From contig CM037876.1 in assembly GCA_021292165.1 (NCBI GenBank), forward strand, positions 116,999,379 through 117,063,378: a stretch of 64,000 nt of DNA, given 5' to 3'. A model generated the notes under the pieces. The model made no database searches, was not told where the DNA came from, and worked only from the letters and a program-made list of their open reading frames with translations. A program made the position numbers and the translations under genes. The stretch comes from Shinisaurus crocodilurus. Lineage: Eukaryota; Chordata; Lepidosauria; Squamata; Shinisauridae. Positions 11,530-21,309 of this stretch are shown in pieces; position 1 is the first letter of the stretch; each line of letters opens with the position of its first letter.

Positions 11530-11891
11530 CAGTGTTCTCCAACCTTGGGTCTCCAGATGTTTTTGGCCAGTGTGGCATAGTGGTGAGAGTGTTGGACTGG
11601 GACTCGGGAGATCCGGGTTCTAGTCCTCACTCAGCCATGAAACTCACTGGGTGACTTTCGGCCTGTCACTGACTCTCAGCTTAACCTACCTCACAGGGTT
11701 GTTGTGAGGATAAAATGGAGAGGAGGAGGATTATGTAAGCTGCCTTGGGTTCCTTGCAGGAAAAAAGGTGGGGTATAAATATAATAAATAAATAAAAATT
11801 AAAAAAAAATACAACCCCCAGCATGCCCCAGCCAGCGTAGCTGGGAATTATAGGCCAAAAACATCTGGGGACCCAAGGTTGGAGAACACTG
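11530..11891. mobile_element. hAT-like palindromic MITE split by a SINE
   Basis: The ends are CAGTGTTCTCCAACCTTGGG and its inverse. It is flanked by TGCTATAG (11522-11529) and TGCTATAT (11892-11899), an 8-bp duplication with one mismatch, as in the hAT superfamily. The arms are almost fully complementary. The copy at 36859-36985 shows the uninterrupted hairpin. A CORE-SINE sits between the arms at 11569-11809. Confidence 0.85.
11569..11809 (+). mobile_element. tRNA/CORE-SINE inside the MITE
   Basis: Same family as the copy at 10661, with a B-box-like GGTTCTAGTCC and the tail GGGGTATAAATATAATAAA followed by an A-rich run. It interrupts the MITE word GGCC/TACAAC, so it is younger than the MITE. 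I see no convincing target duplication. Confidence 0.85.
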
Positions 11892-11899
11892 TGCTATAT

Positions 11900-13055
11900 G
11901 CTAAGATGCCAACCTCAAATAGAGCACAGATTAGCTTTTGACATTTGATTGCCACCACTCCAAAAGATTACAGTTGGGTTCCAAAAGTTAAGACAGACTG
12001 AGTTTAATGTGTGGTGATCTGCAAGCATGCCCACAAATGTTCATTGGCTGAAAGTAAGCAGGAGCTGATGAAAAAAAATCCACATGGACCACCCTGAGGT
12101 CTCCATGTCACCTTATTTGGTGGGGCACATTTAAAATGATGATGATGACGACGACGACGACGAGGACGAGGACGACGACGACGATGACAATACATGAATG
12201 CATATCTAGAATAACAGTTCTCCTTTGATATAAAGCCTACAAGAGGCTAGATGAGAGTTAACAGCTGGGAGGCTGGGGCCTCTATTGCACCAGTTTTGTT
12301 TGTGTTTCTATCTAGCCCAACTGTTGCTTGTCCTTCATACACACCTGCTTCCTCTTGTCCCTCTGACTGCAAAGGACAGGAGCTGTTATTGTTTACCAAG
12401 TGCTTAGCAGAGAAGAGGTGGACTGGTCTCAAGAAAGACAAAAGAAGAGAATAGGGGCAGGGAAGGCCAATTAAAAGGAAAAGAGATATGAATGCCCCAC
12501 TATTGAGGAGACACTGTATAGCTACCTGCAGGGCACCCTGGGGGTGATATCAGACATAGGGTGCATTTGCACGTCATGCTAAGCTACCCTGAGAAGAAGC
12601 CACAGTGGGTGGGTGGCTTGTCCATTACTACCAACAGGCTTTTGCCTGCTTGGCAGCTTCTCATGACTTGTATCTCCCTCACTCCCTCTCAGTCCTCCAG
12701 GCAGCTGCCGGAACATATCCCAGGGGCCTTTGCAGCAGAAATCATCATTTCCTTGTTCCCTACATCAGCACCTTTTCTGCAATTGGTCTACTACAGTTGC
12801 CAGGTGACTAGGGAAACTCCTCCCCCCACCCTGTATCAGAGAGCAAAAAGGAAATAATTTTTCAAACCCTTATGAATGTGGGAAGGCATTTGCAATTTTT
12901 AAAATATATGTTTTTTTCCTTTGCCATAAAATGTCCTTGTCCTTGAAAATTTCATCCTGCCTTCTCTCCTGCTGCCACCAACTCCATTGCTAGCTGTCAG
13001 ATGTACATGAGGGTTACAGAGCAGTGAGCAGGATCACAAACAATTATGCAAAATT
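11900..13055. other. No recognisable gene; GAC/GAT microsatellite at 12137-12188
   Basis: A compound (GAT)n(GAC)n run near 12137-12188 gives false poly-Arg and poly-His frames. The open frames at 12247-12857 overlap each other on both strands and carry no recognised domain. Confidence 0.5.
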
Positions 13056-13058
13056 CAG

Positions 13059-13184
13059 GGCAGAGCGGTAGAATAGAGGGGAAATTTGCCCAAATTTTAT
13101 GGCAGAGCAGTAAAATGAGGGTGGAAATGGTGCAAATTTCATGGCAGAGCAAAAAAATGGAGGGGAAATTTGTGCAAAATTCCT
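13059..13184. repeat. 42-bp tandem repeat, three exact-length units
   Basis: Units at 13059-13100, 13101-13142 and 13143-13184 each start GGCAGAGC and contain GGGAAATTTG or a variant. They keep a strict 42-bp period despite substitutions. A partial unit end (TATGCAAAATTCA) lies upstream near 13045. Confidence 0.85.
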
Positions 13185-13399
13185 AGCAGTGGTCATTCGG
13201 TCCTGCACACTTACGCAGGGGCAAAAATAACAATCTTTTCTAAAATTGTGAATGCATTTGGGACACTGTCTGGTGTCCTTTCTTCATGATTCCTACAAAA
13301 AAAATGTCCATCCTGAGGCAGAAGGGATGAGGGAGAATGGCGGCAGCACGAGCAAGATCTCAAGAAGTGGCAGAGGCTTCGTGTGGCATGCAAACCCAT

Positions 13400-14066
13400 T
13401 CGAAGTGTGGGGGGAGGCACCTAGGAAAAAGAAACCAAATGCACAGTTACAGGATGGGAGATACTTGGCTCAACAATACTACAAGTGAGAAGGAACTTGG
13501 AATTGTTCTAGATCACAAGCTGAATCTGAGCCAGCAATGTGATGTGGCTGCAAAAGAGGCAAATGCTATTTTGGGCTGCATTAATAGAAGTATAGCTACT
13601 GCATCCAGTTCTGGGCACCACACTTTAAGAAAGATGATTAAGGGACTTGGAACAAGGCCCTATGAGGAGAGACTGAAAGAACTGGGCATGTTCAGCCTTC
13701 AGAAGAGGAGACTGAGAGGAGATATGATAGCACTCTTCAAGTACTTGAAAGGTTGTCACACAGAGGAGGACCAGGATCTCTTCTTGATCATCCCAGATTG
13801 CAGGACATGGAATAATGGGCTCAAGTTACAGAAACCCAGATTCCGTCTAAACATCAGGAAAAAATTCCTGACTGTTAGAGCAATACGACAATGGAACCAA
13901 CTACCTAGGAAGGTGGTGGGCTCTCCCACTCTGGAGGCATTCAAGGTGCAGCTGGACAGCCATCTGTCAGGGATGCTTTGACCTGGATTCCTGCATTGAG
14001 CAGGGGGTTGGACTTGGTGGCCTTGTAGGCCCCTTCCAACTCTACGATTCTATGATTCTATAATTC
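13400..14066 (+). mobile_element. CR1 LINE, 3' part, internally deleted
   Basis: The frame ending at 13981 encodes the CR1 ORF2 C-terminus: TWLNNTTSEKELGIVLDHKL, RPYEERLKELGMFSLQKRRL, RGDMIALFKYLKGCHTEE and RQWNQLPRKVVGSPTLEAF. The 3' UTR ends in the CR1 tail (ATTCTATG)n near 14066. Compared with the copies at 18.5 and 48.1 kb, it lacks about 70 bp after AGTATAGCT and about 45 bp before AAGGGACTTGG. Both losses remove conserved C-terminal codons. It lacks all of the RT core. Confidence 0.9.
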
Positions 14067-14089
14067 CAGATGAGGCTTTTATTGCAACA

Positions 14090-14460
14090 TCTTTCTCATT
14101 CACAGAATTTTATGGAAATTCCAGACAATGACTTCTTCCTCTCATAACCCACCCATGTTTTTCCTCCACTTTTCCCATATTTTTTGTTACTGCAGAAAAA
14201 TCCATTGAGTAGAAAAAAGATGATTAGTACTAAGACCCCTCCATCTGGAAGCACACTTACTCTCAGGTAAGTATTATAGGATTACAGCCTAGGAATGTTT
14301 TTGCCTGGTGCCTAAAGGATAGTAGAGGAGGTGCCAGGTGAGCCAGGTAAAAAGTTCCATAAACAGAGCATCGTGGCTGAAAATGCCAGCTCCTTGGTTC
14401 CACCTACCTCACCTCTGATGGGAGGGCTACCTGAAATGACCCTTGCAGCGTTCTATTATT
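14090..14460. other. No recognisable feature
   Basis: AT-rich sequence. ACTTACTCTCAGGTAAGTATTATAGG near 14259 is a weak match to the short AATCCTATG foldback family. Confidence 0.35.
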
Positions 14461-14469
14461 AAATAGAAA

Positions 14470-14622
14470 TAATAATGGGGTGGGTTAAGATTTTTTTTTT
14501 AAATTTATAATGTTTTAAATGTATTTTATCTTGTTTTTAGCCTATGTACATCACCCAGGGTGGCTGGTTGCTGGCCAGATGGGCGATTAATAAATGTAAA
14601 TAATAAATAATAATAATAAAAG
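14470..14622 (+). mobile_element. L2-like LINE/SINE 3' tail (second tail type)
   Basis: It contains ACATCACCCAGGGTGGCTGG and GGCCAGATGGGCGATTAATA and ends in (AATAAT)n. Inverted copies lie at 32873 and 33872. It differs from the tail type at 6618 and 50187 but has the same build: a hairpin of CGCCCA/TGGGCG, then an A-rich repeat. Confidence 0.6.
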
Positions 14623-14686
14623 TTTCATTTGTTTTGTTACTCATTTGCTAGAATTACATTTGTTTCATTAGAGCTATAGGAGTAGT

Positions 14687-14850
14687 CAGGGCCGATGCAA
14701 GGCAGTTTGGTGCAGTTTGGTGCCCTAGGCAAGATCAGATATTTAGCGCCCCCCCTTCCCACTTGAGCCCTCCCTCCCTATTTCTGGTGCCCCCTTTAGC
14801 CCTGCGCCCTAGGCAGCTGCCTAGTTGGCCTAATGGTAGCACCGGCCCTG
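14687..14850 (+). mobile_element. hAT MITE (CAGGGCCGG family), copy 1
   Basis: The ends are CAGGGCCGATGCAAGG and CACCGGCCCTG. An exact 8-bp duplication GGAGTAGT lies on both sides (14679-14686 and 14851-14858). The size is 164 bp, with a conserved inner palindrome GCCCTAGGCAGCTGCCTAG. It is one of four copies in the window and has no coding capacity. Confidence 0.92.
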
Positions 14851-14859
14851 GGAGTAGTT

Positions 14860-15380
14860 AATTCCTTTGTGTTACTCCCGTTTGTTTTCATTTCCCGTGG
14901 ATTTCAGTGGGAGACTCACCCATATTCTGGTGTCGTCTGTAACTTTGGTGTTTCCCAACCAAAGTGAATTAAATTTTCAGTCAATCTACTACCCTCTCAA
15001 TGGGTCAGATATACCAAATTTCAGATGGATAGTACAAAGTGTGCCTGTTTTATAGGCACTCAAAAAGTATACATACATAGTCCAACCCTGAACAAAATTC
15101 TGACACTGCACACACAAAACAAGACTTTATGAATGGGTGGGCAAGTTCAGTGCCACTCGCAAGCCCTGGTACAAAGAAGCCATACACCCCCAGAACATGT
15201 CTGACCAAGCTCTCAGAAGAAGACAATACAATAAATTTGCTGGTCCTTAAGATATCACAGGACTCAGTACTCTATTCTATTCCGCATGACATGACAGCTC
15301 ACCATGGGTTAATTTACCCAAATGGATGTTGCATCTTGGCAGGTGCCTGTGAACGCAATTTTTGCATGGCGCCCATGGGT
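14860..15380. other. No recognisable gene
   Basis: Short frames only. Bases 15290-15380 contain CATGACAGCTCACCATGGG and may be the outer part of the foldback that follows. Confidence 0.4.
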
Positions 15381-15383
15381 GCC

Positions 15384-15539
15384 CAGCTTGCCATGGTGTG
15401 TTGTGTCATGTGAACCCGGGCAGCGGGGGTAGTTTGAGGGTTAGGCAACCCTCAAATAATCCTAAAACCAGCCATTGTCTAAACCTCAAACTACCCCTGC
15501 CATCTGTGTTTGCGTGACACGACAAACCATGGCAAGCTG
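15384..15539. mobile_element. Foldback MITE
   Basis: The left arm CAGCTTGCCATGGTGTG...CGGGGGTAGTTTGAGG and right arm CCTCAAACTACCCCTG...AACCATGGCAAGCTG are inverted copies around a loop of about 40 bp. The arms contain GTTGTGTCATGTGAACCCG, which recalls the TGTTGTCTGAACCCAG family at 4.4 and 50.8 kb. No target duplication was found. Confidence 0.6.
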
Positions 15540-15836
15540 GGTGCAACAACCCCCACGGCACGGGTAAATTAAAAATGGTTATTTTTACTGTGCACAACTG
15601 ACTGTTATCTCTCCAGTGGTAGCAGAGGTGCTCCTCTTGGCAGCCACCTGCCCACCCCTATGCCCTGGGAAATCTGTGTTGTGATGTAGCATTGTTCCCA
15701 AGGGGCTCCTGGGAGAAAAATGGTAGCCTCCAAGGGGCAACTGATGTATCATTCTGAATGTGGTAGAGAGATGAAGAGGATGCCCTGGGTGGTTAAATGG
15801 CAGTATCATGGAAGCCATAAAAGGGAAGAAGCCTTC

Positions 15837-15934
15837 CAGTGTTCTCCAACCTTGGGTCCCCAGATGTTTTTGGCCTACAACTCCCAGGATGCCCCCAGCC
15901 AGCATAGCTGGGGATCCAAGGTTGGAGAACACTG
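15837..15934. mobile_element. hAT-like palindromic MITE (CCAACCTTGGG family)
   Basis: The ends are CAGTGTTCTCCAACCTTGGG and GGTTGGAGAACACTG. The arms include ACAACTCCCAGGATGCCCC. Relative to the copy at 36859 the right arm is shortened. The flanks do not match, so the target duplication is lost or one end is truncated. Confidence 0.75.
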
Positions 15935-15939
15935 CTTTA

Positions 15940-16565
15940 AAAAGTGGAAGTCTTGTACAAGTGTACTCTAAAAAAAATTGACAAAACAAGTACAACCAGA
16001 TTACTAATTGTCTATTGGCTTTATCCTTATCTGCTGAAAGTTGAATAAAAGAAGACATTAGTCATACTTAAAATTGATTGTTTTTTAGTGCATTGCTAGA
16101 AGGCATGTAAAACATTCATGAGAACACTGTGTCCTTCAGTGCCAAACAGAAAACATGTTTTGATGTACAGAATACATTCTGTTTTACAGTGTTCAGACAT
16201 CCTCATTAAATTTCTGCTATTAAGCAGGTATGTAGTGTAATCTATGTGCTAGGCACAACTGCACATACCATACCAGTGATATAATCCCTGCTGGGTTACA
16301 GAAAAGAGGGAAAGGCCAGGGTTGGGGGGGGGGGGTTGGCCTTTTTGTAAGGAAAATTTCCATAACTATTTACAATAACAAAAAAATTAAATAATTTAAG
16401 CTATAAAACAGCAGTATGATATGAATAAAAACAGAAGGCAATAGCAAAACATTTAAAATCATTTTAAAAGCACAGGAAAATATAAATGGAAGGGCCAAAC
16501 TATACATTACATTATTCTTGCTTTTTAAAAAGCATGTTTAGGTCAGCCATTTTTATTTGAAGGAA
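15940..16565. other. No recognisable gene; G10 run near 16325
   Basis: AT-rich. GCCATTTTTATTTGAAGGAAAAG at 16547 resembles the arm of the foldback at 57527, but no partner arm is evident here. Confidence 0.4.
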
Positions 16566-17295
16566 AAGTAACTGTGTGGATCTTCAGGGCAGACATTTAA
16601 AAGGAGGGGGAAAGAAATGGACGGACAAATGGAGAACACAGAGGCTATTGTTGGGGAAATAGCAGAGAAACTGAATGAATTCTTTTCATCTGTCTTTGCT
16701 GCAGATGTAGGGCAGATACCTGTGCTTAAACTGATGTTTTCAGGAAGGGAGTCTGAGGAACTAAGGCAAAAACAAAAGATGAATCTTACTGAAAAATTGA
16801 AAGCTAACAAATCACCAGGCCTAGATGGTATCCATCCTAGAGTTCTCAAAGAACTCTAATGTGAAATTGTTGGTCTTTTTTTAAAAAAGTAATATGTCCC
16901 TAAGATCAGCCTCTGTACCAAAGGACTGGAGAATGGCCAATGTAGCACTAGTTTTTAAAAAGGAATTGGGGGTGGAGGGATCGGGGAAATTACAGGCCAG
17001 TTAGCTTAATGTCTATTCTGGGTAAATTGGTGGGAAGCATGATTAAAGATAAAACTGTAAGCATATAGAAGGACAAGCCATGCTGAAAAAGAATTAAGAT
17101 GGCTTCACAAAGGTAAGTCCTATCTCACAAATCTTTTTGAGTTCCTTGAGAGTGTCAAGAAACATGTGGACAGGGGTGATCAGGTTGACATTGCCTACCA
17201 AAAGGCAAAGTCCCTCACCAAAGACTCCTGATCAAACTGAGCAGTCTTGAGATAAGAGAGGAGAGGTCATCTTATGGATTGGTAATGGTCTAAAG

Positions 17296-17986
17296 CAGGG
17301 GTCCTCAAACTTTTTAAACAGGGGGCCAGTTCATTGTCCCTCAGACTGTTGGGGGGGCGGACTATAGTTTGAAAAAAATATGAACGAATGGATCAAGTAA
17401 AAAAAAAGGACCCGGGTCCTTTTTTTTTTTTACTTGATAGGGGTGAGTTCCCCCCCCTTAAATGGGAAGTTATTTAATTTAATTTATTTATTTATTTCAT
17501 TTTTATACCGCCCAATAGCCGAAGCTCTCTGGGCGGTTTACAGCAATTAACAGTACAGTCCCTGCCCGCAGGCATACAATCTAAAAAGACACGACACACA
17601 AGGAAAAAGGAATGGGGAGGGAAGAAGAGGGAATATTAATGAATACTCCTGGCAGGGCTGGTGGTATTTACATATATAGTTGCACAATTGTTTCATGCCT
17701 AACACAAATATACTTTTGTTTTTGCCATCACACAAATGAACATACTCTGCTTCAATCCAAAGTAGCATTTTTGAAACATTAGAAATCTGACTTAGCTACA
17801 TCAGCTCATACATAAGAGGTAAAACACCACCACTAATTCTTCCATATTATGGAAAAGAATTAAAAGAATCAGCGCTTGAAGCGAAAGAGTTAAAAAAAAG
17901 TCTGCCTCTGCCAATCGGCTGGCGGGCCGGATAAAAAGGCAAGGCGGGCCGGATGTGGCCCGCGGGCCTTAGTTTGAAGACCCCTG
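17296..17986. mobile_element. hAT DNA transposon, non-autonomous
   Basis: The ends are CAGGGGTCCTCAAACTTTTT and TTTGAAGACCCCTG. An exact 8-bp duplication GTCTAAAG lies at 17288-17295 and 17987-17994. The interior includes GGGGGCCAGTTCATTGTCCC and GGCCCGCGGGCCTTAG, words common in Charlie-like hAT elements. No transposase frame survives in the 691 bp. It interrupts CR1 sequence and itself carries an L2-like tail. Confidence 0.92.
17467..17650 (-). mobile_element. L2-like 3' tail nested in the hAT element
   Basis: TTTATTTATTTATTTC leads into CCGCCCAATAGCCGAAGCTC and TGGGCGGTTTACAGCAATTA, then a CAGTCCCTGCCCGCAGGC stretch shared with 5613-5775. On the minus strand this is a LINE 3' end with an AAATA tail. 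Confidence 0.6.
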
Positions 17987-18081
17987 GTCTAAAGAAAGGA
18001 AACTGAAAGTAGGAATAAATGGTCACTTCTCATAAAGGAAGAATATAAACAGTGAGGTCCCACAGGAATCTGTATTGGAAC

Positions 18082-18483
18082 TAGCGATGGGCGATCCGGC
18101 AGTGACCTGAACTGCCTCTAGCTCAGCGGATGCTGCCACTGCACCCACCAAGCCAGGCTGAAAGCGGATGTGCGCCGAGCTGCTCAGCAGATTTCTGGGT
18201 TCCCAGCGGGCCACTTTTAACGTAGAAAATGCTGTAAGATACGTTAAAAGCAGCCACAATTTGTGCAAGTTATGCAAATTGTGGCTGCTTTTGGCATATT
18301 TCCCAGCATTTTCTACACAAAAAGCAGCCCACCAGGAACCTGGAAGTTGCTTCCCCAGCTTGACTTCGGAGAATGCGAGTGGAGCCGGGGAAGGAGGTAA
18401 GTGGAACGGAGTTCGAGGGGGTTGAGCCCAACCAGTTTGCCGCTGGATTTCCACCCCCCAAACGAACTCCTCACACATCCCTA
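18082..18483. mobile_element. hAT-like MITE (TAGGGATGTG family)
   Basis: It starts TAGCGATGGGCGATCC and ends TCACACATCCCTA, imperfect inverted ends. The exact 8-bp duplication ATTGGAAC lies at 18074-18081 and 18484-18491. The inside has an inverted pair around AAATTGTGGCTGC / GCAGCCACAATTTG. It is non-coding; frames across it are shadows of the palindrome. It interrupts CR1. Confidence 0.88.
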
Positions 18484-18535
18484 ATTGGAACATATGCTTT
18501 TTAAGTTGTTCATAAATGATCTGGAATTAGCAATC

Positions 18536-19535
18536 ATAGAATCATAGAAAAGTAGAGTTGGAAGGGGCCTACAAGGCCATCGAGTCCAACCCCATGCTCA
18601 GTGCAGGAATCCAGGTCAAAGCATCCCTGACAGATGGCTGTCCAGCTGCACCTTGAATGCCTCCAGAGTGGGAGAGCCCACCACCTCCCTAGGTAGTTGG
18701 TTCCATTGTCTTATTCCTCTGACAGTCAGGAAATTTTTCCTGATGTTTAGGTGGAATCTGGGTTCCTGTGACTTGAGCCCATTATTCCGTGTCCTGCAAA
18801 CTGGGATGATTGAGAGGAGATCCTGGCCCTCCTCTGTGTGACAACTCTTCCAGAACTGGAAAAGTGCAATCATATCTCCCCTCAGTCTCCTCTTCTGAAG
18901 GCTAAACATGCCCAGTTCTTTCAGTCTCTCCTCATAGGGCCTTGTTTCCAGTCCCTTTATCATCCTTGTTGCCCTCCTCTGAACCCTCTCCAGTTTGTCT
19001 ACGTCTTTCTTAAAGTGTGGTGCCCAGAACTGGATGCAGTACTCAAGATGAGGCCTAACCAGTGCTGAGTAAAGGGGAATGATCACTTCACGCGATTTGG
19101 AAGCTATACTTCTATTAATGCAGCCCAAAATAGCATTTGCCTTCTTTGCAGCCACATCGCATTGCTGGCTCATATTTAGTTTGTGATCTACCACAATTCC
19201 AAGATCCTTCTCACTTGTAGTATTGTTGAGCCAAGTGTCCCCCATTCTGTAACTCTGCATTTGGTTTCCTTTCCCTAGGTGCAGCACTTGGCATTTATCC
19301 CTATTAAATTTCATTCTGTTGTTTTCGGCCCAGCGCTCCAGCCTATCGAGATAGCTTTGAATTTTGTTTCTGTCTTCCAGAGTATTAGCTATTCCACCCA
19401 ACTTTGTGACATCTGCAAATTTGATCAGCATTCCCTGCATCTCCTCATCCAAGTCATTAATAAAAATGTTGAAGAGCACTGGGCCCAGAACCGAGTCCTG
19501 TGGTACCCCGCTCATTACCTCTCCCCAGTTTGAGA
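18536..19535 (-). mobile_element. CR1 LINE, RT C-terminal half plus 3' UTR
   Basis: The minus strand has a nearly intact 299-residue frame (19515-18616). It begins SGVPQDSVLGPVLF (RT motif B region) and passes through the catalytic box as FADVTKLGG instead of FADDTKLGG, so one catalytic Asp is lost. It continues RLERWAENNRMKFNRDKCQV, CINRSIASKSREVIIPLYSA and LVRPHLEYC. The low-coordinate end shows the CR1 tail (ATTCTATG)n on the minus strand. The 5' end is truncated in RT. Plus-strand frames over it are shadows. Confidence 0.95.
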
Positions 19536-20164
19536 AGTTACAATGTCAGTTACAATGTCAATTGTAACAGTTACAATTGTCCCCAGTTACAATGTCAGGG
19601 ACTGTTCAGCTTAGAAAAAAGGCAACTAAGGGGAGACGTGATAGAGGTGTACAAAATTATGCATGGTGTGGAGAAAGTGGACAGGGAGAGATTTTTCTTC
19701 CTCCCTCATAACACTAGAATCCAGCATCATCCCATGAAGCTGATTGGTGGGAGATTCAGGACAGATAAAAGGAAGTGCTTCTTCACACAGCACATAATTA
19801 AACTATGGAATTTGCTCCCACAAGATGTAGTGATGTCCACCAATTTGATAGCTTTAGAAGGGGATTGGATGAATTCATGGAGAATAAGGCTATCAGTGGC
19901 CACCAGTATCAGAGACAGTATGCCTATGTACACCAGTTGCTGGGGAGCATGCTATTGCACTCATGTTCTACTTTTGGGTTTCCCACAGGCAGCTGGTTGG
20001 CCAGTGTATGAATAAAATGCTGGATTAGATGGACCCTTGGTCTGATCCAACAGGGCTCTTCTTATGTTCAGAGCAAAAGACCTGGAATAAGGAATGAGAG
20101 AAAACAAGGAGACCACAGTTTGATGTGGAACATGGAGTGTGAAAAGCTGTCAAGAGGAGCATAA

Positions 20165-20329
20165 TTTCATAGATTTCATAGATCATAGAGTTGGAAGGGG
20201 CCTACAAGGCCATCGAGTCCAACCCCCTGCTCAATGCAGGAAACTAGAGGAGGGGTCTCCCAGCCAAGTAATAACCAGGCCTGACCCTGCTTAGCTTTCC
20301 ACACTCAGACAAGCTGAGCCAGCATAAGG
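20165..20329 (-). mobile_element. 5S rRNA-headed SINE with CR1 tail, copy A
   Basis: On the minus strand the head (20323-20244) reads AGCTTGTCTGAGTGTGGAAA, then GCTAAGCAGGGTCAGGCCTG and GGCTGGGAGACCCCTC. This tracks the 5S rRNA gene through box A, the intermediate element and box C. It joins a CR1-like 3' end (TTGAGCAGGGGGTTGGACTC, then GGCCTTGTAGGCCCC) that finishes in ATCTATGAAATCTATGAAA. The same join occurs at 56753 and 60762, so it is a family and not a chance fusion. It resembles SINE3-class elements. The 5' end of the 5S part is missing or diverged. Confidence 0.8.
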
Positions 20330-20565
20330 ATGAAAAGGGTTGAGATTTATGTGACAATTGACATGAAGCCACTGAAGAGATTTAAAGGGAAGGATGACAT
20401 AATAATAGCTAGCGACAGTGCCAAATCTCAGAAGAAGAGGTTCAAAGATGAATTGAAGGGTTTGCACCCAAGTTCCTCCTAATGTGGGTTCAGACCCTCC
20501 ACCCAGAAGTTTGGCTTTGATGCAGAAGGCTCTTTATTCAGCACCACCAAGTTCCCCACCAGAAT
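20330..20565. other. No recognisable feature
   Basis: Short unique-looking stretch between the SINE and the next DNA element. Confidence 0.4.
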
Positions 20566-20566
20566 A

Positions 20567-21305
20567 CTGTATTTTTCGCCCCATAAGACGCACCCCCCCC
20601 AAAAAGGGGGAAATGTCTGTGCGTCTTATGGAGCGAGGCCAAGCCGCGGGCCTGCCAAACAGTTGGGGAAGGATCAGCTGTTTGGGGGGCCGGTGGCTTG
20701 GCCGGGGCTTGGCTGCCGGCGGGAAGGAGGCACCTGCAAACACCTCCTTCGCCTTCCCTCCCTCCAGCGCGCACCTCAGGTTCCTCAGCTCAACATCCCC
20801 TGAAAAGCAGTTATTTCCAGCAACCAGGGAGGGAGGGAAAGGTATTTTAAGCTAGCTGGGGCTCCAATGTTTTAATAATTTACCATGCTGTTTCTGTGTT
20901 TTGGTTTTAAATGGTTTTAGGATGCAATCCTACACATGTTTTTTTGGGGGGGGAAGTCCTACAACGCATTCCCCAGCCAGCCATGCGCAATCCTACGCAC
21001 ACGTTGAGGCAGAAAAAAGCCCCAGGGCTTTTTTCTGCCTCAACGAGTTTAGGATTGTGCCCTGAGCTGTTGATGTTTGCTTTCAGCTTTCAGCTACTCC
21101 GACCCAGCTGCCTCCCTGCAGCAGCAGCAGCACCACCACCAACAGCGGAGAAAGCGCAGGGTCGGGAAAGCCCTCCCCGCTCGGTTCTGTGACAGTGGCA
21201 GGGTTTTGTCGTCATTTCACCATTTGGTTCAGAATATTTTTTTCCTTGTTTTCTTCCTCTAAAACCTAAGTGCGTCTTATGGTCTGGTGCGTCTTATGGA
21301 GCGTA
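20567..21305. mobile_element. MITE-like DNA element (AAGACGCAC ends)
   Basis: The left end TACTGTATTTTTCGCCCCAT is followed by AAGACGCACC. The right side shows GTGCGTCTTATGGAGCG twice (20620 and 21285 regions). The outer inverted words are a widespread vertebrate MITE type. The right terminus after GGAGCG is degraded and no target duplication is visible. The GC-rich interior gives overlapping false frames on both strands. A smaller foldback lies inside. Confidence 0.65.
20988..21062. mobile_element. Small foldback inside the AAGACGCAC element
   Basis: GCGCAATCCTACGCACACG, then TTGAGGCAGAAAAAAGCCC, are answered by GGGCTTTTTTCTGCCTCAA and TTTAGGATTGTGCCC. The stem is close to perfect and has almost no loop. 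The terminal GCAATCCTA word is shared with the elements at 38701 and 24896. Confidence 0.75.
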
Positions 21306-21309
21306 GCTT

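Larger units (their letters stand above)
16570..20069 (+). mobile_element. CR1-type LINE (second tail lineage), broken by three insertions
   Basis: Segment 16590-16860 encodes ENTEAIVGEIAEKLNEFFS and LKANKSPGLDGIHPRVLKEL, the start of a CR1 RT domain. Decayed RT continues to about 17287 and again at 17995-18073 (SGVPQ-like). It resumes at 18492-18533 (FKLFINDLELA-like) and finally at about 19590-20069. The last part carries SLEKRQLRGDVIEVYKIMHG, FFTQHIIKLWNLLPQDVV and a tail ending TTATGTTC. I infer one element split by a hAT, a MITE and another CR1. The 18533/19590 join skips part of the RT, so a deletion or two separate copies are possible. It is clearly dead. Confidence 0.65.

Noticed and set aside
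20244..20323. 5S rRNA gene or pseudogene
   Set aside because: Only the middle to 3' part of 5S is present, and the same fusion to CR1 tail occurs at two other loci, so it is a SINE head rather than a 5S gene.
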